From: Marsupella aquatica | Lineage: Eukaryota; Marchantiophyta | Assembly: GCA_973895155.1 (NCBI GenBank) | Contig: OZ316898.1 | Coordinates: 2,976,001-3,040,000 of the forward strand | Direction: 5' to 3' | DNA length: 64,000 nt | Shown here: in pieces, positions 52,363 to 64,000 of the stretch | How the letters are laid out: each line of letters starts with the position of its first letter | How positions within the stretch are numbered: position 1 is the first letter of the stretch | Position numbers and translations under genes: made by a program | The notes under the pieces: model-generated | What the model saw: the letters and a program-made list of their open reading frames with translations, nothing else | Database searches by the model: none | What the model was told of the DNA's origin: nothing

Positions 52363-52870
52363 TCCTCTTTCTCTAGTAGTGTTGCTGGTGCAAATCTAGA
52401 TATTATTTCAGGACTCATAATCATCAAATTATGGGCCTCAAACTCACCTGACCACCAAAATGTTTTTTTTCCCTCTTTCTCTAGTTGCCCTGCAGAACTA
52501 CATATTATTTTAGCACTCATAATCGTCAAATTATGGGCCCCAAACTCACATAACACCAAAATGTTTTTTTCCTCTTTCTCTAGTTGCCCTACAGGTGCAA
52601 AACTACATATTATTTTAGGACTCATAATCATCAAATTATGGGCCCCAAACTTCCATGACCACCAAGATGTTTTTTCCTCTTTCTGTAGTTGCCCTGCAGG
52701 TGCCAAAACTATATATTATTGTAGGACTCATAATCATCAAATTATGGGCCCCAAACTCCCATGAGCACCAAGATGTTTTTTCCTCTTTCTGTAGTTGCCC
52801 GGCAGGTGCCAAAACTATATATTATTTTAGGACTCATAATCATCAAATTATGGGCCCCAAACTCCCCATG
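52363..52870. repeat. About 104-bp tandem repeat, five copies
   Basis: Each unit runs from cctctttctctagttgccct through tattattttaggactcataa and tcatcaaattatgggcccca to caagatgttttttc. The last two copies are the most alike. Open frames across it on both strands only reflect a period close to a multiple of three. Shorter relatives (ccattagccacaatctg) follow at 52876-52985 and one isolated match is at about 52000. Confidence 0.9.
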
Positions 52871-52875
52871 TGCCA

Positions 52876-52985
52876 CCGTGTGGCCAACATTGTGGTCAGT
52901 GCTGGGTTCAGTTTTTCCATTAGCCACAATCTGTGGTCCAACATGGTGGTCAGTCCTGGCTTCAGTCTCTCCATTAGCCACAATG
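52876..52985. repeat. About 57-bp tandem duplication next to the 104-bp array
   Basis: Two copies of a unit containing ccaacattgtggtcagt or ccaacatggtggtcagt and tccattagccacaat. Confidence 0.85.
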
Positions 52986-55121
52986 TGACAGTTCTACTTT
53001 GTTATATATAGGGAGATCTAATGGTCAGGAATATGTATGTGAAGAATTTGTTTAAGGAATGTTCTGACCATCATTTGCCAGAAGTCTGAACTTGGAGGCG
53101 ATCTTGTTGAAGAGTATGTCAGAAAAGCTTCCCCCCAATCCGCATCAGCAGAGGACTTCTCCACCACATTATTTTATCCATCTCTGATCACTGAACAACC
53201 TTGGCACAGCTTAGCTTCAGAACGATGTCATAATTGTAATCCTTTCCGATCGGCTACTTACATCGGAGTACTTTCTCGGAACGTGCATGCTTAGAACCTG
53301 GGTAATCAATCAAGGATTTAATCGAGGACCATCGCCTTTCAAGTTTTTATTTCATCCAATCCACGCAAGCGAAGCACTTTTCCCGAGCAAAAGCAGTCAT
53401 GATCCCCCGATAATAGGAGTGTGGCGACCATCTACTCTACTCTAGTCTACTCTAGCACGGGACCCAATCGAGGAAGAATTAATAACAATGCCTCCATGGA
53501 TCCATCCTGGCCGAGCTTTACTAACGACTGTGGATTACGTAGCTGTGGTACCGTCCACTAGCTGGCAATTCGTTCAGTTCACATGAGCAGAAGGTGACTG
53601 ACCACAATTCAGCAGTACGACGATGCTGGTCGGTGTTACATACTTACATTCTATAGACGACAGTGCACAAATCACAGCGCAGCTGCTGCTGCTGCTGCTG
53701 GTCGAGGACTTCACATGACATGACATGAGAGACAAGAGGTATCAAAGGACAATGCGTGCACAGATCGATGACAGGCGGCCATACTAGCCCGTAGCTTGTA
53801 GGTCTGCAGTGATGAGACCGATCTCAAGAACGCATCATGGAAGAAGCATTCATGGATCGCTCTGGTTCCCGTCTTCCGATCGGGCGAACTACCGGTCCAC
53901 GAAGCAGTTTGCATGATGACGCGCCGTACAGTATTATACACCTTTGTCAACATTATTTGCTGCTCATTTTCAATTGCTTCATGCAACCAATTCATCGTTG
54001 CGGCAGTAAGCTAGGATTATAAGAATTGCCCCATCCTATTTAATCCGGCCTGCTATATAGTGGAACAGAGTTCGCCCCCCGTGCATCTGAAATAGAAGTA
54101 AAGCTGGAGAATGCGGGCGGTTGATTTCTTATACATCATGTGAGAGCGTCGCCCTTAAATTCGAAATAGTGAGTGCTAAGCATGCAAAATTTCAACCCGT
54201 TACCAAGGATAAGAGATAGTTCCCTGAGAACTGAAACTCTTACCAGAAATTGGCTTATTAACAATGGATGCATTCGACTTCTTTAGTTCCATGTTTAGGC
54301 CTTGCTGTAGTTGAGGAGCTAATCTAATCCGGAGTGAGCATTTGTGATTGACCTTCAAAGATGACAAATAGACGAATCCAACCATATCCAGCTTCGCAAA
54401 CATGGGCGTGTCAAATAACGAAACTAACTGTTGTAGCGCCGCGTCCCAGGACTTCTAACTACTAGGAAGAATGATGTACATCCCAATGTACCTTCCGACA
54501 CTACTTGAGCTTCCTCCGAGGATAAAAGGTACCAACGAGATGGAAAGTACTTGTCAGCCTGTCAGCAAGGTTTCTTGATAAGGAGTGTATCTTAAGACAG
54601 TACACGTCCCAACAGTCCGGATCGATTACTCCCTTTCGATCACCGACTGTTTAATTAAGTGTGTACACGAGAGGAGCCACGTCCGAAGGCTACACAAGTA
54701 CAGCACTCACACTATCCGACTCGTGCATCCTCCAGCCTGTGGTCGGGAATTGCCGTTTTGTAATGCTGTTCTAGCAGACGGGGATGGAGCTCTTGGTGAA
54801 TCGTTGCCTAACGAGGGCGAAACGCTGACAGCTCTGCTGACCGGACAGGCTGCTGGGTACTGTAGATGAAGGGATGAAGGGCATCGGGAGACAACGAGAC
54901 AATTGCAACTGGAAGTATCCACCAATAGTCATGCATGTGCAGACAATGTAATTCTAATTTGACAATTGCTATCGTTGTAAAAGCCACCCGATCCGTACGC
55001 ATCCATCAATACTATGAACAGAATCATGAGTGTGACACTAGCTACAGGTCAGTAGCGATCCTTGGGAGAGGTACTCCAAGGGGACGAGGGATTCGGATAT
55101 AGTTAATATGTCCACATGATG

Positions 55122-55207
55122 GTCTGCTTTCCAGTTGTTCGACTTTTTCAAGAACATCTTCAAGGTCTGCTTTCCAGTTGTTCGACTTTTTCAAGAACAT
55201 CTTCAAC
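55122..55207. repeat. 43-bp tandem duplication
   Basis: Two identical copies of ggtctgctttccagttgttc continuing gactttttcaagaacatcttcaa, so the duplication is recent. Confidence 0.92.
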
Positions 55208-55349
55208 ACAAACAAAAAGGCCAGGACCAGCATCTTTCATCCGAACTCTGGTGTAATGCCAGAGGCCGGGAAGTATCACCAACCTGCAATGTGCTCAACC
55301 AAACACCGCAATAAGTGACTGCAAAATGGTTAACCACACTACCACAGTC

Positions 55350-55635
55350 TGTACAATTGCGGAGTTGAATTCAACTTGTTAACAGCCAGGCAGAGTGCCG
55401 CTCGTTCCAGACCATTCAATCTAAATTCATTGAAAATTTGCTGAAATGTGTACTTCCGACGTTGAATTACACCATCGACAGCCACGCACAATGCGGCTCT
55501 CAATCTATCTTGAGACGCACATTGAAATCTGATATGAAATGTATATATACTTCCGAGGTTGAATTCAACCATCCACAGCCTCACAGAGAGCGGCATTTGC
55601 TCATCTTGAGACCCCGCATCAAGTGCAGGATGCAT
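55350..55635. repeat. Diverged repeat of about 100 bp, three units
   Basis: Units share a cagagtgccgct / acaatgcggct / agagagcggca core, then tcatcttgaga-type sequence and acttccgacgttgaattaca-type sequence. The antisense open frame here (98 codons) repeats the same peptide pattern and is probably not a gene. Confidence 0.6.
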
Positions 55636-56082
55636 ACGGCTACTATACTAAGGGTAATGTGTAGAAAAGAATGAAATACATAATTATGTACTAGATTCAT
55701 CCGGCGTCAGATCAAACGAAACACCCTCCTAATTCCGTCCGACTCATTCCAAAGGTTGAAGTTCCTTGGAGGCTTTGCATCAGATGCATGGCAACACAGT
55801 ATCTGAGGGGGTTTATGGTTCTACGACTAGCTCGCAAGACTCTAGCACCCACAAGTCAAGCAGTGAAGTGACAATTGTAGGGGATCCACGGGACACCGCA
55901 TAAAGTAAAGATCTCACTCCAAAGGTCGAAGACAAAAGTGACCGTCGTCGCTTTACAAAGAATTTGCCTTGCAATTAGAGAAAATGAGCAAGATGAGAGC
56001 TAGATTACAAAGGTGGCGACGTAATAATGCTAAAAATAATAGGGGATGGTGATGGATGAGTTCAGGTTCCAATTTCATGTCG

Positions 56083-58226
56083 TTATTGCTGCAATTGACC
56101 AAGTTTCTCCTCCTGCTGAACCAGAAGGACGCCAGTCTCTTCGTCACTTGCCATAGCTATGCTCTTGAGAGACGATGGCGGCTCGTACATCTCGACCACA
56201 GTGCTCAAGTCACTACTCCGCCCGGCGAGCTGCTTCGCTCTGAGAGCTTCGAACAACCAATCTGTTCGTAGCACAACGAAGAGAACCGAAATTGCACACG
56301 CTGCCTGTGCAGCCAATAGACCGTACCATAAACCTTCAAAGCCAACCTTCCAAGTGAAGGCCATCGCAACGGCCACTGGTGTACCCACAAAGTAAAAAGA
56401 TCCCAAGTTTATCCTCGCGCCAACGGCAGGCCTCGCGCTCCCTCGTAGTACTCCGCAACCTGTGGTTTGCGGACAGTTCCCGAGCTCGCAGAGCCCTATT
56501 AGTGGCATCGCAGCAGCAGTCAATGCCAATACTTTCTCATTATCGGTAAATATAAGTCCCCATTTGTTCCGAAAGAGGGTCGTCCAGATGACATTTATCA
56601 CTGCGAAAATCACAGCTCCAATCAAAGCAACTAGGGAGGCAATCCTAGCCTTCCCCGGTCTATTTGCCCCGAGCTCATTCCCTACCCTTGTGGACACAGA
56701 AGAGCTCAAAGCCAGCGGAAGAGTATACATGAGAGACGTGGTCTGAATCAGGATGGCTGTAGTGGCGACTGCAATTTGAGGGTCGGGAAGGTAGCCAGCC
56801 AGAAGAGTTATGATTTCGTACCACCACCATTCCAGGCATATTGCACAGCAGCTCGGAAGTGCCAAGCCCAGCAGCGGCCACCATTCCCTCAAACAGTCGT
56901 AAGACCAAGGCACCCAAGTTCGTTTGTAGACACCGGAGAACCACAAGTAGCTGAGGAGAAAAAGAACCATGTTGAAGTTTGTCCATACTGCCGCAATCGC
57001 CACACCGGGAACCCCGAGGTTCAGAACAAACACCAGGAAAAAATTGAGAGGCATGTGAATCAACACTGCTAGAAGGGAACACCACATCATTGGAGTGGTA
57101 ATGCCTTGTGACCGGAGATATACCCTGAGTGGTTGCAAAATGCTGTTCACCACAAGGTCCGGAAGAGAAAATAGGCAGAAAGTACTTGCAACCGCCGTGA
57201 TTTCACTATCCTGTCCTAACGAAGTGAGTATTCTCTCCAAATTGATCCACAGAAAGCTAATAGGAATGCATGATGAAAGAAGAATTAGAATCGTCCGCTG
57301 CAGGCTAAGACCGATCAGAGACCAATTCTTGGACCCATATGCTTGCCCACAAACAGGATCCATCCCAGATGCCAGGCCAAACAGAACGGAGTAGCCTGTG
57401 ATGTTCGTAAACCCGATCGAAAGCGCTCCTCCAGCTAGTTCCAGACCCCCTAGTCGCCCAAGGCAAAGAACTGAAACCATCGATCGAAGATAGACCACAA
57501 AATTTACTGTAGCAACCGGTACGGCAATGTTCGCCAACTCCTTCACCTCCTCCAGAATCTACATGTTCAGCAAAACAAAGTAAGAATATGGCAACTAAGC
57601 GGCAATGGAAGGTGGCGATATTCGGAAACCTTGTTACAAAAGAAGGTACAACACCACAATGAAACCAACACAGCCTTCCAAACATCCTAAGATTCATGAT
57701 ACTCGATTCATAGCTCTAATTCGGAACGAAAGACAGATGCAGTGACGATTCATAGTCGCAAGGGAGGAATGTAGATTATTGAATCGGGAATGGCAAGAAT
57801 TCACAAGAAATTCGAAGAGCAGTAAGACATGTCGCGAACGTTACTATCTCTAACAGACTGCCGCACTAAAAGAATCACATCGGTTGTATTCGCTGGCAAC
57901 GTATCATTTATCAATGGACAATGTCTCGTATGAGGTCCATAGTCTTGGACAGTGTAAGTTATCTTTCTGTCGGTTCAGTTCAAGTCAGTTCAGTGCAGTG
58001 GGTACCTGAAGGAGGGAAGGACACTTATTCAGGACCAGAGCTTCATCGCACTCGTCCTCATTCGGAGGAGGACCCTCGGAATGAGGCAATTTTCGGTGGT
58101 GCTGAGTTCCCATTTAAGCAGACTCACCGTGCTGATACCTGCCCTGTCCTTCCTGACTCGTTTAAGCCCTTTATACAACTGATCGTTGTCGAAGGTCTGA
58201 ACACAACTCATAGATTTTGCCAACAT
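56083..58226 (-). CDS. MATE/DTX efflux transporter, DTX48-51 type
   Basis: Large exon 57558-56083 (491 codons) preceded by a proposed first exon 58226-58128 (33 aa, ATG to a gtgagt donor in phase 0), total 524 aa. The large exon is a complete MATE core with about 12 membrane spans: LGRLGGLELAGGALSIGF, GMDPVCGQAYGSKNW, LRVYLRSQGIT, CLEWWWYEIITLLAG, VSTRVGNELGANRPGKAR, IGLCELGNCPQTTGCGVLRG and NLGSFYFVGTPVAVAMAF. The CLEWWWYE and CPQTTGCGVLRG signatures place it with plant DTX48-51 (ADP1/ABS3 relatives), proton-coupled exporters of endomembranes or plasma membrane linked to organ initiation, hormone and iron homeostasis. The C-terminal tail is hydrophilic. Substrate cannot be told from sequence. 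The core is certain; the first exon rests only on phase and donor quality. Confidence 0.93.
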
Positions 58227-61200
58227 TTTCGACAGAAGTTCCTCCCAGCACAGCTTCAGAGCTTGGTGCTGTGGTCATCTTCACCAAATTAAAAAGCGCC
58301 TCTCCACCCCCCGACCTCGACTTTTAGACAACAAAGATCAGCAAGCAACTACTCTACCAACAGCGGCAGCTAACCACTCGCTCACTCACTCCGTGTCAAC
58401 TCCTCCAGTCCGTCTCAACCCGATTCTGCTATTGACAGCAACACCGAATCCACTCTACTACCCTCTCAGTCTCCAGACTGCCGCTTCGCTTTCGGCTCCG
58501 GCCTCATCACAACAGTGCACCCTCTGTCGTTGCGCCCGCGTGATATTGACTACTGGAATCCGCTGTAAGAATTGAAGGAGGCTCTCTTCTGGTAGTCTTG
58601 CCCTTCCTTAAGAAGCTTCCCTCTCGATGTGCAAGAGGCCAGAAAAGATTTCGAAGCAAGTGAACTCTTCCTTTATTTGTAAGTTTGGCCCAAATGAATA
58701 CATTCAGGGCGCATCAACTGAGATGGGCTGTCAGCATGACGCAAACCAGAGCTTGAAGAGTGGCGAAATTGCAGCAGAGACGACGAACTATAAACTTCTT
58801 CATCTTCTGGTGGAGATCCTTTATTATCCGCAGAATAGGAATTCAAGTCATCAGCTGGAGCTGAGACGAGCAGACCCGAAAGATGCGACCCAGAGATTTG
58901 AAGAGTGGCGAAGATGTGGCGATTGGTCATGAAACTATAAACCGATCATGATTTTGTCTGCGGTCTTCTATTTTGGCATTTCTCACGCGATTCTTTCTTT
59001 ATTGCGCCTCCGTCTGCCGTTCTAGACCTACCAGGTATGCCGACCGAGCCTATGCTCCGAGAGACCGAGCCTCCGTACCCGTAGCTTCGCGACGCTCGAG
59101 CCTACGCGCTTGTGCCACCATCGTCTTTCCCACGTCCACGTCATTTTCACCTTTCTATAGTTACTTACCTTTGGGCATTGGGCTTCGCGGTACGGTAACG
59201 GTGAATTGGAGTACAGTAAAAAAGCGTCATTCCTTTCCGGAGCATGTTGAGGTTTTTTTTAAGTCCTGTTAATCCTATATATCCCTAAAATGTGAATATA
59301 TAGGGTGTATTATGGAAACTTATAGCTCTCGTTGTTTTTTACATCAAAAAGAAAAAACACCAGTCACAAATTGTAGTTAATGACTTTGATTACCTTAGGG
59401 AGAAAATAATCAAGACATCAATGTGATCTTGAGTAATGAGATATATCTTGACATGTTTCAGTTTCAAGGTCATCAAGTTGTCAAGTTTACCCAGTAAACC
59501 AATTCAATAATGTAATTGAAACCGGCTACAAATGGTAAAGAGAATGTTAACAAGTCACATTCAGTGAAAAGTGTAAACAATATTATCTGAGGCAATGTAA
59601 GTGTGCTGAGCAAGTCTATCCAAGCCTTGTCAGTTCAGCTGGGCTTCTGCTGGGCTTCTCGCTGGGCTTCACATACAAAGTGGAGGTCTATGCGAGCTTT
59701 AGTTTAGTATATTATGTCACTTCATACCATTATAGACCAATATATGTATATATATATAGTTTTTAAATCATTCTAAATATATATATATGACTGTCTATTT
59801 TTTATCTGCATTTTTTGGGACTCCCAGCAGAATAAGGGAATATAGAGCCCGATGGATGGAGTGATTTGTTCTCAAGGCCAAGATGGGTTCCCAAATAGAC
59901 TGCCAGAAAATATGTGAAATGCTCGGATAGCCCTTTTATAATTTTGATTGAAATGTGACTAGCTTGGATATAGACTCCTGACCATTTACAGTCAATTTCA
60001 ATTAGTTTGCTCAGTAAAAGTCATTGCTCATGGCCAAACTACTTAGAACTTGCTTTTAAAAGCTGGACTGCCCTTGTCAAAAGTGATAATAAGTTGCTCA
60101 TGACCAAAGCAATCTGGGAATATGCTCTAAGGTCCTGAAACAAGGGAGATATGGAGCCAATTTTGTTAGGACTCCAATGTTTAGTCCCTAGCAAAATCCT
60201 GTACGCACAGGAAGAAAAACACCTGTATGTTTTGCTCTGGATTCAACTATACAACACAGCTGGAACAGCGACCCATCATAAGTATTTACATAGTATGTTG
60301 GTCAAAGCTTGATCAGCCCTAAACAAGACAGATAAAATAAGATATTTCTAATACAAGATACATTTTATAAAATAAAAGTTATCACTTAAATTTCAAAAAA
60401 TGAATATTTATAGGATATTCATTTTATTAAACTAAGGACATGCTAATCACCTCATGATTGCATTTGGTATCCTGATCACTCTCACCCGGTTGACCACCAA
60501 TGAGGGAGAGGTTCCATGAGGTGCCTGTCCCAACAAGCTAAGTCCACCCACCTTGGGCCTTCTGTTATGGACAATTTCCATCCCTCAATAACAATTAGGG
60601 CGTGTCAAAACTGACTTCTACCAGAAAATTGTGGGTATCAAATACAGGTCCGATGAGTTTACGGTGGCCATAAAAAAACCCAGAAATATTAAATTCAAAC
60701 AAATTAACTTAAATACACACGCTCAACACTGGACTGAAACTATTCACACACACCCGTCTTTCAATTTCCACTCCTCACCTCAAATGCAGTGCAACCGAGT
60801 ATTGTAAGAGCAAGGTTCCATGTGCCAGTGGTAATTGAGCAAGTACACTCTCTCTCCCACCCCCTGCCCACATGTGTTCTGTACACAAGATAAGAATTGC
60901 ATTGATTACTACAGTTCAGGGCCAATAAGAACGTAGAGTGGCTTTACAAGACATGGGCCCTTGAAATTCAAGCCTCAATGGACCTCCACGTTTGGCAAAA
61001 GAGTCAGATACATATTTCCAACCCACACTGACTGCAGCAAAAGCCTCCTTTTGCTCATATAGTACGATTTACACTTAAGTGAAATGTGGCAACCAAGAGA
61101 GTCATCTTTGGAATTTTTTGTCTCTCAGTTCTGAATGAAATTTGACAATATGTTTCCAAGGGTGTTCACGGGAAAGATCTTTCCGAGCCCGGTCTACAGA

Positions 61201-62600
61201 AGCCAAGAAAACAAGATTCCATTGGATGTGAAGGGGGATACTTAAATGTCAAAGTTAGCTGTGTGAACACCGTTGGAAACATGAAATGTGGACAGTGAAT
61301 GCTCTTTACAAATTCATAAGCCTTTCAATTCTTCATAAAAAGGAGAGATTTTACATTTTCTGGGAAGATCTTTCCAAGTGGCTTAAATAGCCCAAGAAGA
61401 GCCAGTCCCCCTGGAGAGAAAGGGAGATATTGAAAGAAACTTTTGGAGACCAGACAGTGTATGGGAGTTGTGCCTCCCTGGCTCAGCCCATGGGAGCACC
61501 AGTTTCTGTGCCCTTGTTTATTTTATCTCCTCTCAGATTAAATATGAACCATATGAAGAGTGGAAATTGCTATAATTGGATTTACAAGAATTAAGGGTCC
61601 ATTTAGATATGGTGTCCCCTTATCCTCCATGGCAAACAAAGGCCTCAAATAAATGCACATGTGTACTCGTTATTTTGTTTTTGTCTAAAAAATTTCAGTG
61701 CCTCTAAAGGTCCAAACATTTACAGACTTTGTTTCCTTCGTTCTCATTCAAAGTAAAAGAAAACACCAAAATGTATAATTCAGTGAAAAACAAAGTAGAT
61801 GAAAGGAAAAGAGGTCGGAAGAGGACAAACACTTAACCAGAAAAAAGGAAAGAGAGATACATTTATCGAAATTCATGTCTACCTCTACAGTAGACATGAG
61901 GTAGGAGTCTACCTCTACAATAGAACAAGGAGTGTTTACTCGAATTGGCTTTTGTGCAAAGAAAGTCACAAGCACCCCCTACTGCTCGTATTAGTGCCAT
62001 CCTCAGAGCTTTGAGGTCAGAGAGTTCACTTTAGTACCCCTCAGGTCTGTGCGACATTGGGCAGCAGATGCAATTCCTAACGACCTTCTCCCAGACAATT
62101 ATTTTGCGGCATTCTCACAAATTGCCCCTCGTATTCTGTTTGCCATGGTACTGTGGTAGTACCGGTGGGTATGGTATGTCAACGATACAAAGCAGTACGA
62201 TGACTAGCGTTGTACTGACTACAGTACCTACGTTCAAATCTTCAACGACTTGCAGTATGGACATTCAATTCTCGGATTGTCGCACCGGTAATTGTACTTG
62301 CGGTATGGACATTTCATCGAGAGCAGAGCTGCATGTGGGCTGTGCATCGGTCGATTAGATTATTATTGGAAACTAGACTCGCAACATAGTACCAGGACTG
62401 CGCTTTGATTGATTTTGATTGATAATAGAATTCCGAAATGCGTAGCTACAGGGTTCTACGAAAAGCTGCTATCGGTCGTTGCGTTGCTGCCGAGCTTTGT
62501 TCACATATCTTTGTTACCACGCCCACTCGAATCTCGATCCAGCAGCTCAAACAAAGCCGGTGACGTTGATAGTGACTGACTGAACCGCCACATAATTAAG
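58227..62600. other. Spacer with dispersed repeat, no supported gene
   Basis: Contains family-A repeat copy 2, an AT-microsatellite at about 59735-59795, a tripled gctgggcttct motif near 59638-59670 and long AT-rich stretches. Open frames at 58393-58575, 58973-59272 and 62068-62358 have no recognisable features. Confidence 0.5.
59382..59702 (+). repeat. Dispersed repeat family A, copy 2
   Basis: Co-linear with 17868-18172 in the same orientation. It differs by indels, including a local triplication of gctgggcttct near 59638-59670 where the other copy has a single divergent sequence. Confidence 0.75.
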
Positions 62601-63410
62601 TGCAACATCGAACGCAGCTCTGTCTCCAGGTGCTGCTAAACTTCCAACCTAAACCCCTTCTGTACTGAAAGGAATTGTTCGGTCCAGATAGATTTTTTCC
62701 TCGAAAGAAGAACTTACCAACGACAAAAATCCAGAGCGGCCAGCAAGTTTTATGCAATATAAATCTCTCCAGAACTGCCACGCCCCTCCATGCGCGCGTT
62801 GCAGAGTCGAATGAAGTGGCAGACGAGGCGACCATACTGTACAGCAGGTGCGATCTCATGCCATCACCACATTCAGATTCATTCAGATTCATTTCACCTC
62901 GTCTGCAACTTGATTCGATTGTCGGGACATTGCGATCTCAGCATGTGGTGGAACAGCAATATATGACTTCCTGGGTTGTTTGTACGGCGGAGAAACGAAA
63001 TTTAGTGACGATGTTTCTCTTCTGCTGCTCATTGATTGCCCTCGCAACTGTCGAAAGTCTACAGCGAAAAGTCTTCGAATTCTGAACATCAATGTCTGTT
63101 ATACATGGATAGGGGTCCTTAAAAAACGTTTACTTACGGAGTTTATTTCATTCAAACAAGTTTTTACAGCTCGCTACTTTAGTTTCCGACCTCCACTGAA
63201 GCGTGTCAATCAGAGTACATCTAGAATATAAGACTTTACAGATGAATGCGTTTCATTGCAGAATATTTTATCAATATGAACCACTAGGCTCACATCAAAG
63301 AATGAACAGGTACCGAAGTACAGCAGGTGCGATCTCATGTCATCACTAATTAAGAATTCAACTACCCATCATGGGCCGCAAAAGTGCCGAACAACTTCAC
63401 TAGCACGGGG

Positions 63411-63895
63411 CAGGCAGGCTGAGAATGGCAACCCTCTCTTTCTAAAATCCCACTTACCGACGCCCCAAATGGCTCAGGCTGAGAATGGCAGCCCTCTCTT
63501 TCTAAAATCCCACTTACCAACGTCTCATATGGCACAGGCTGTGAATGGCAGCCCTCTCTTTCTAAAATCCCACTTACCAACTCCCAAATGGCGCAGGCTG
63601 AGAATGGCAGCCCTCTCTTTCTAAAATCCCACTTACCAACTCCCCAAATGGCCCATGCTAATGGCAGCCCTCTCTTTCTAAAATCCCGCTTACCAACTCC
63701 CCAAATGGCAGTGTTTAGTGATCCAGGTTATGGCACAGTCTGAGAATGGCAGCCCTCTCTTTCTAAAAACCCCCTTACCTACGTCCCAAATACCAATGTT
63801 TCAAATGGCAGCCATAGGCTGAGAATGACAGCCATCTCTTTCTAAAATCCCACTTACCAACGTCCCAAATGGCGTCCCAAATGGCGTCCCAAATG
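63411..63895. repeat. About 60-bp repeat array, seven units
   Basis: Units share caggctgagaatggcagccc, then tctctttctaaaatcccact and taccaac(g/t)cccaaatggc. Spacing is 57-63 bp for the first four units and looser later. The array ends in three copies of the 13-mer ggcgtcccaaatg. On the minus strand every unit contains a sequence fitting a splice donor (ttg|gtaagtggg). Confidence 0.9.
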
Positions 63896-64000
63896 GCTCA
63901 GTTCGGTGCTCTGCTTTTGGAGGGGTTCCCCAATTTCCAGAAGTGCCGCGGGGGCGGAGCTGCAATGGGAAGGAAGAAGGTACTGTTGGCTACTAAGAAT
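63893..64000 (+). CDS. Possible start of a gene running off the right edge
   Basis: An ATG at 63893 opens a frame that stays open to the end of the window (36 codons), starting MAQFGALLLEGFPNFQK and rich in Gly/Lys later. GC content rises sharply at this point. The ATG lies in the last repeat unit, and a gt at the gaaggaagaag|gtactg position might be a donor. The evidence is weak and chance is possible. Confidence 0.2.
   Translation, partial: MAQFGALLLEGFPNFQKCRGGGAAMGRKKVLLATKN

Larger units (their letters stand above)
52986..56082. other. Spacer between tandem arrays and the MATE gene
   Basis: Contains a (CTG)n run near 53680-53700, a ctactcta-type run near 53435-53457, a 43-bp duplication (55122-55207) and diverged repeats at 55.35-55.63 kb. 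Open frames at 53711-53995 and 54585-54869 are unrecognised. No supported gene. Confidence 0.5.

Noticed and set aside
52333-53011. Repetitive protein on either strand (IIIKLWAPNS repeats)
   Set aside because: All frames across this array are similarly open because of the repeat; there is no start context, and unit length is not constant.
53680-53700. CTG trinucleotide run as a coding polyglutamine or polyleucine tract
   Set aside because: It lies in a region without supported exons; it is an ordinary microsatellite.
63337-63624. Small protein of repeated ENGSPLFLKSHLPT units
   Set aside because: The frame starts without ATG context and persists only while the repeat spacing is a multiple of three; it breaks in the later units.
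63411-63895. CRISPR array
   Set aside because: The units are contiguous tandem repeats without unique spacers of constant length, and the DNA is from a plant nucleus.

Overview
The window is nuclear DNA from a land plant. Every gene that can be read has spliceosomal introns (GT..AG, mostly 80-600 nt), and two plant-typical families are present: the chloroplast protein TIC62 and a MATE/DTX transporter of the DTX48-51 type. Intron sizes, base composition and the bryophyte-like character of the ribosomal protein S4 suggest a seed-free plant such as a liverwort or moss; that placement is an inference. Genes are sparse, with about six real loci in 64 kb separated by repeat-rich spacers.

Layout. 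(1) 1-6212, minus strand: 5' and central part of a TIC62-like gene, rebuilt as 13 exons in consistent phase; its C-terminal end lies left of the window. (2) 9.4-12.3 kb, minus: a complete AP-1 clathrin adaptor sigma subunit (161 aa) with a duplicated, diverged last exon. (3) 13-24 kb: repeat-rich spacer with SINE-like repeats, short tandem repeats, one unassigned reading frame (about 16 kb) and a decayed long reading frame (23.05-19.36 kb, minus) broken by stops, a frameshift and a MITE that has an exact 8-bp target duplication. (4) 26.1-30.3 kb, plus: a 741-aa coiled-coil protein, 9 exons, preceded by a degenerate roughly 0.9-kb tandem array. (5) 35.1-36.6 kb, plus: 40S ribosomal protein S4 (263 aa) with a telo-box upstream. 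(6) 36.7-45 kb: spacer with LINE and possible copia remnants and two more MITEs. (7) 45.3-48.8 kb, plus: a pirin with an N-terminal extension holding a transmembrane segment. (8) 49-56 kb: spacer with a LINE fragment and several tandem arrays. (9) 58.2-56.1 kb, minus: MATE/DTX transporter. (10) 59-64 kb: spacer ending in an array of about 60-bp repeats and possibly the first codons of another gene at the right edge.

The genes do not form a pathway. They are independent loci: plastid redox tethering, vesicle traffic, translation, an iron-binding cupin, an exporter and a coiled-coil structural protein. The points most worth following are the unusual TIC62 architecture with an in-frame 58-residue repeat, the duplicated terminal exon of the AP-1 sigma gene, the membrane-anchored pirin, and the hAT-like MITE family that landed in the decayed reading frame. 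I found no CRISPR array, rRNA gene or convincing functional tRNA.
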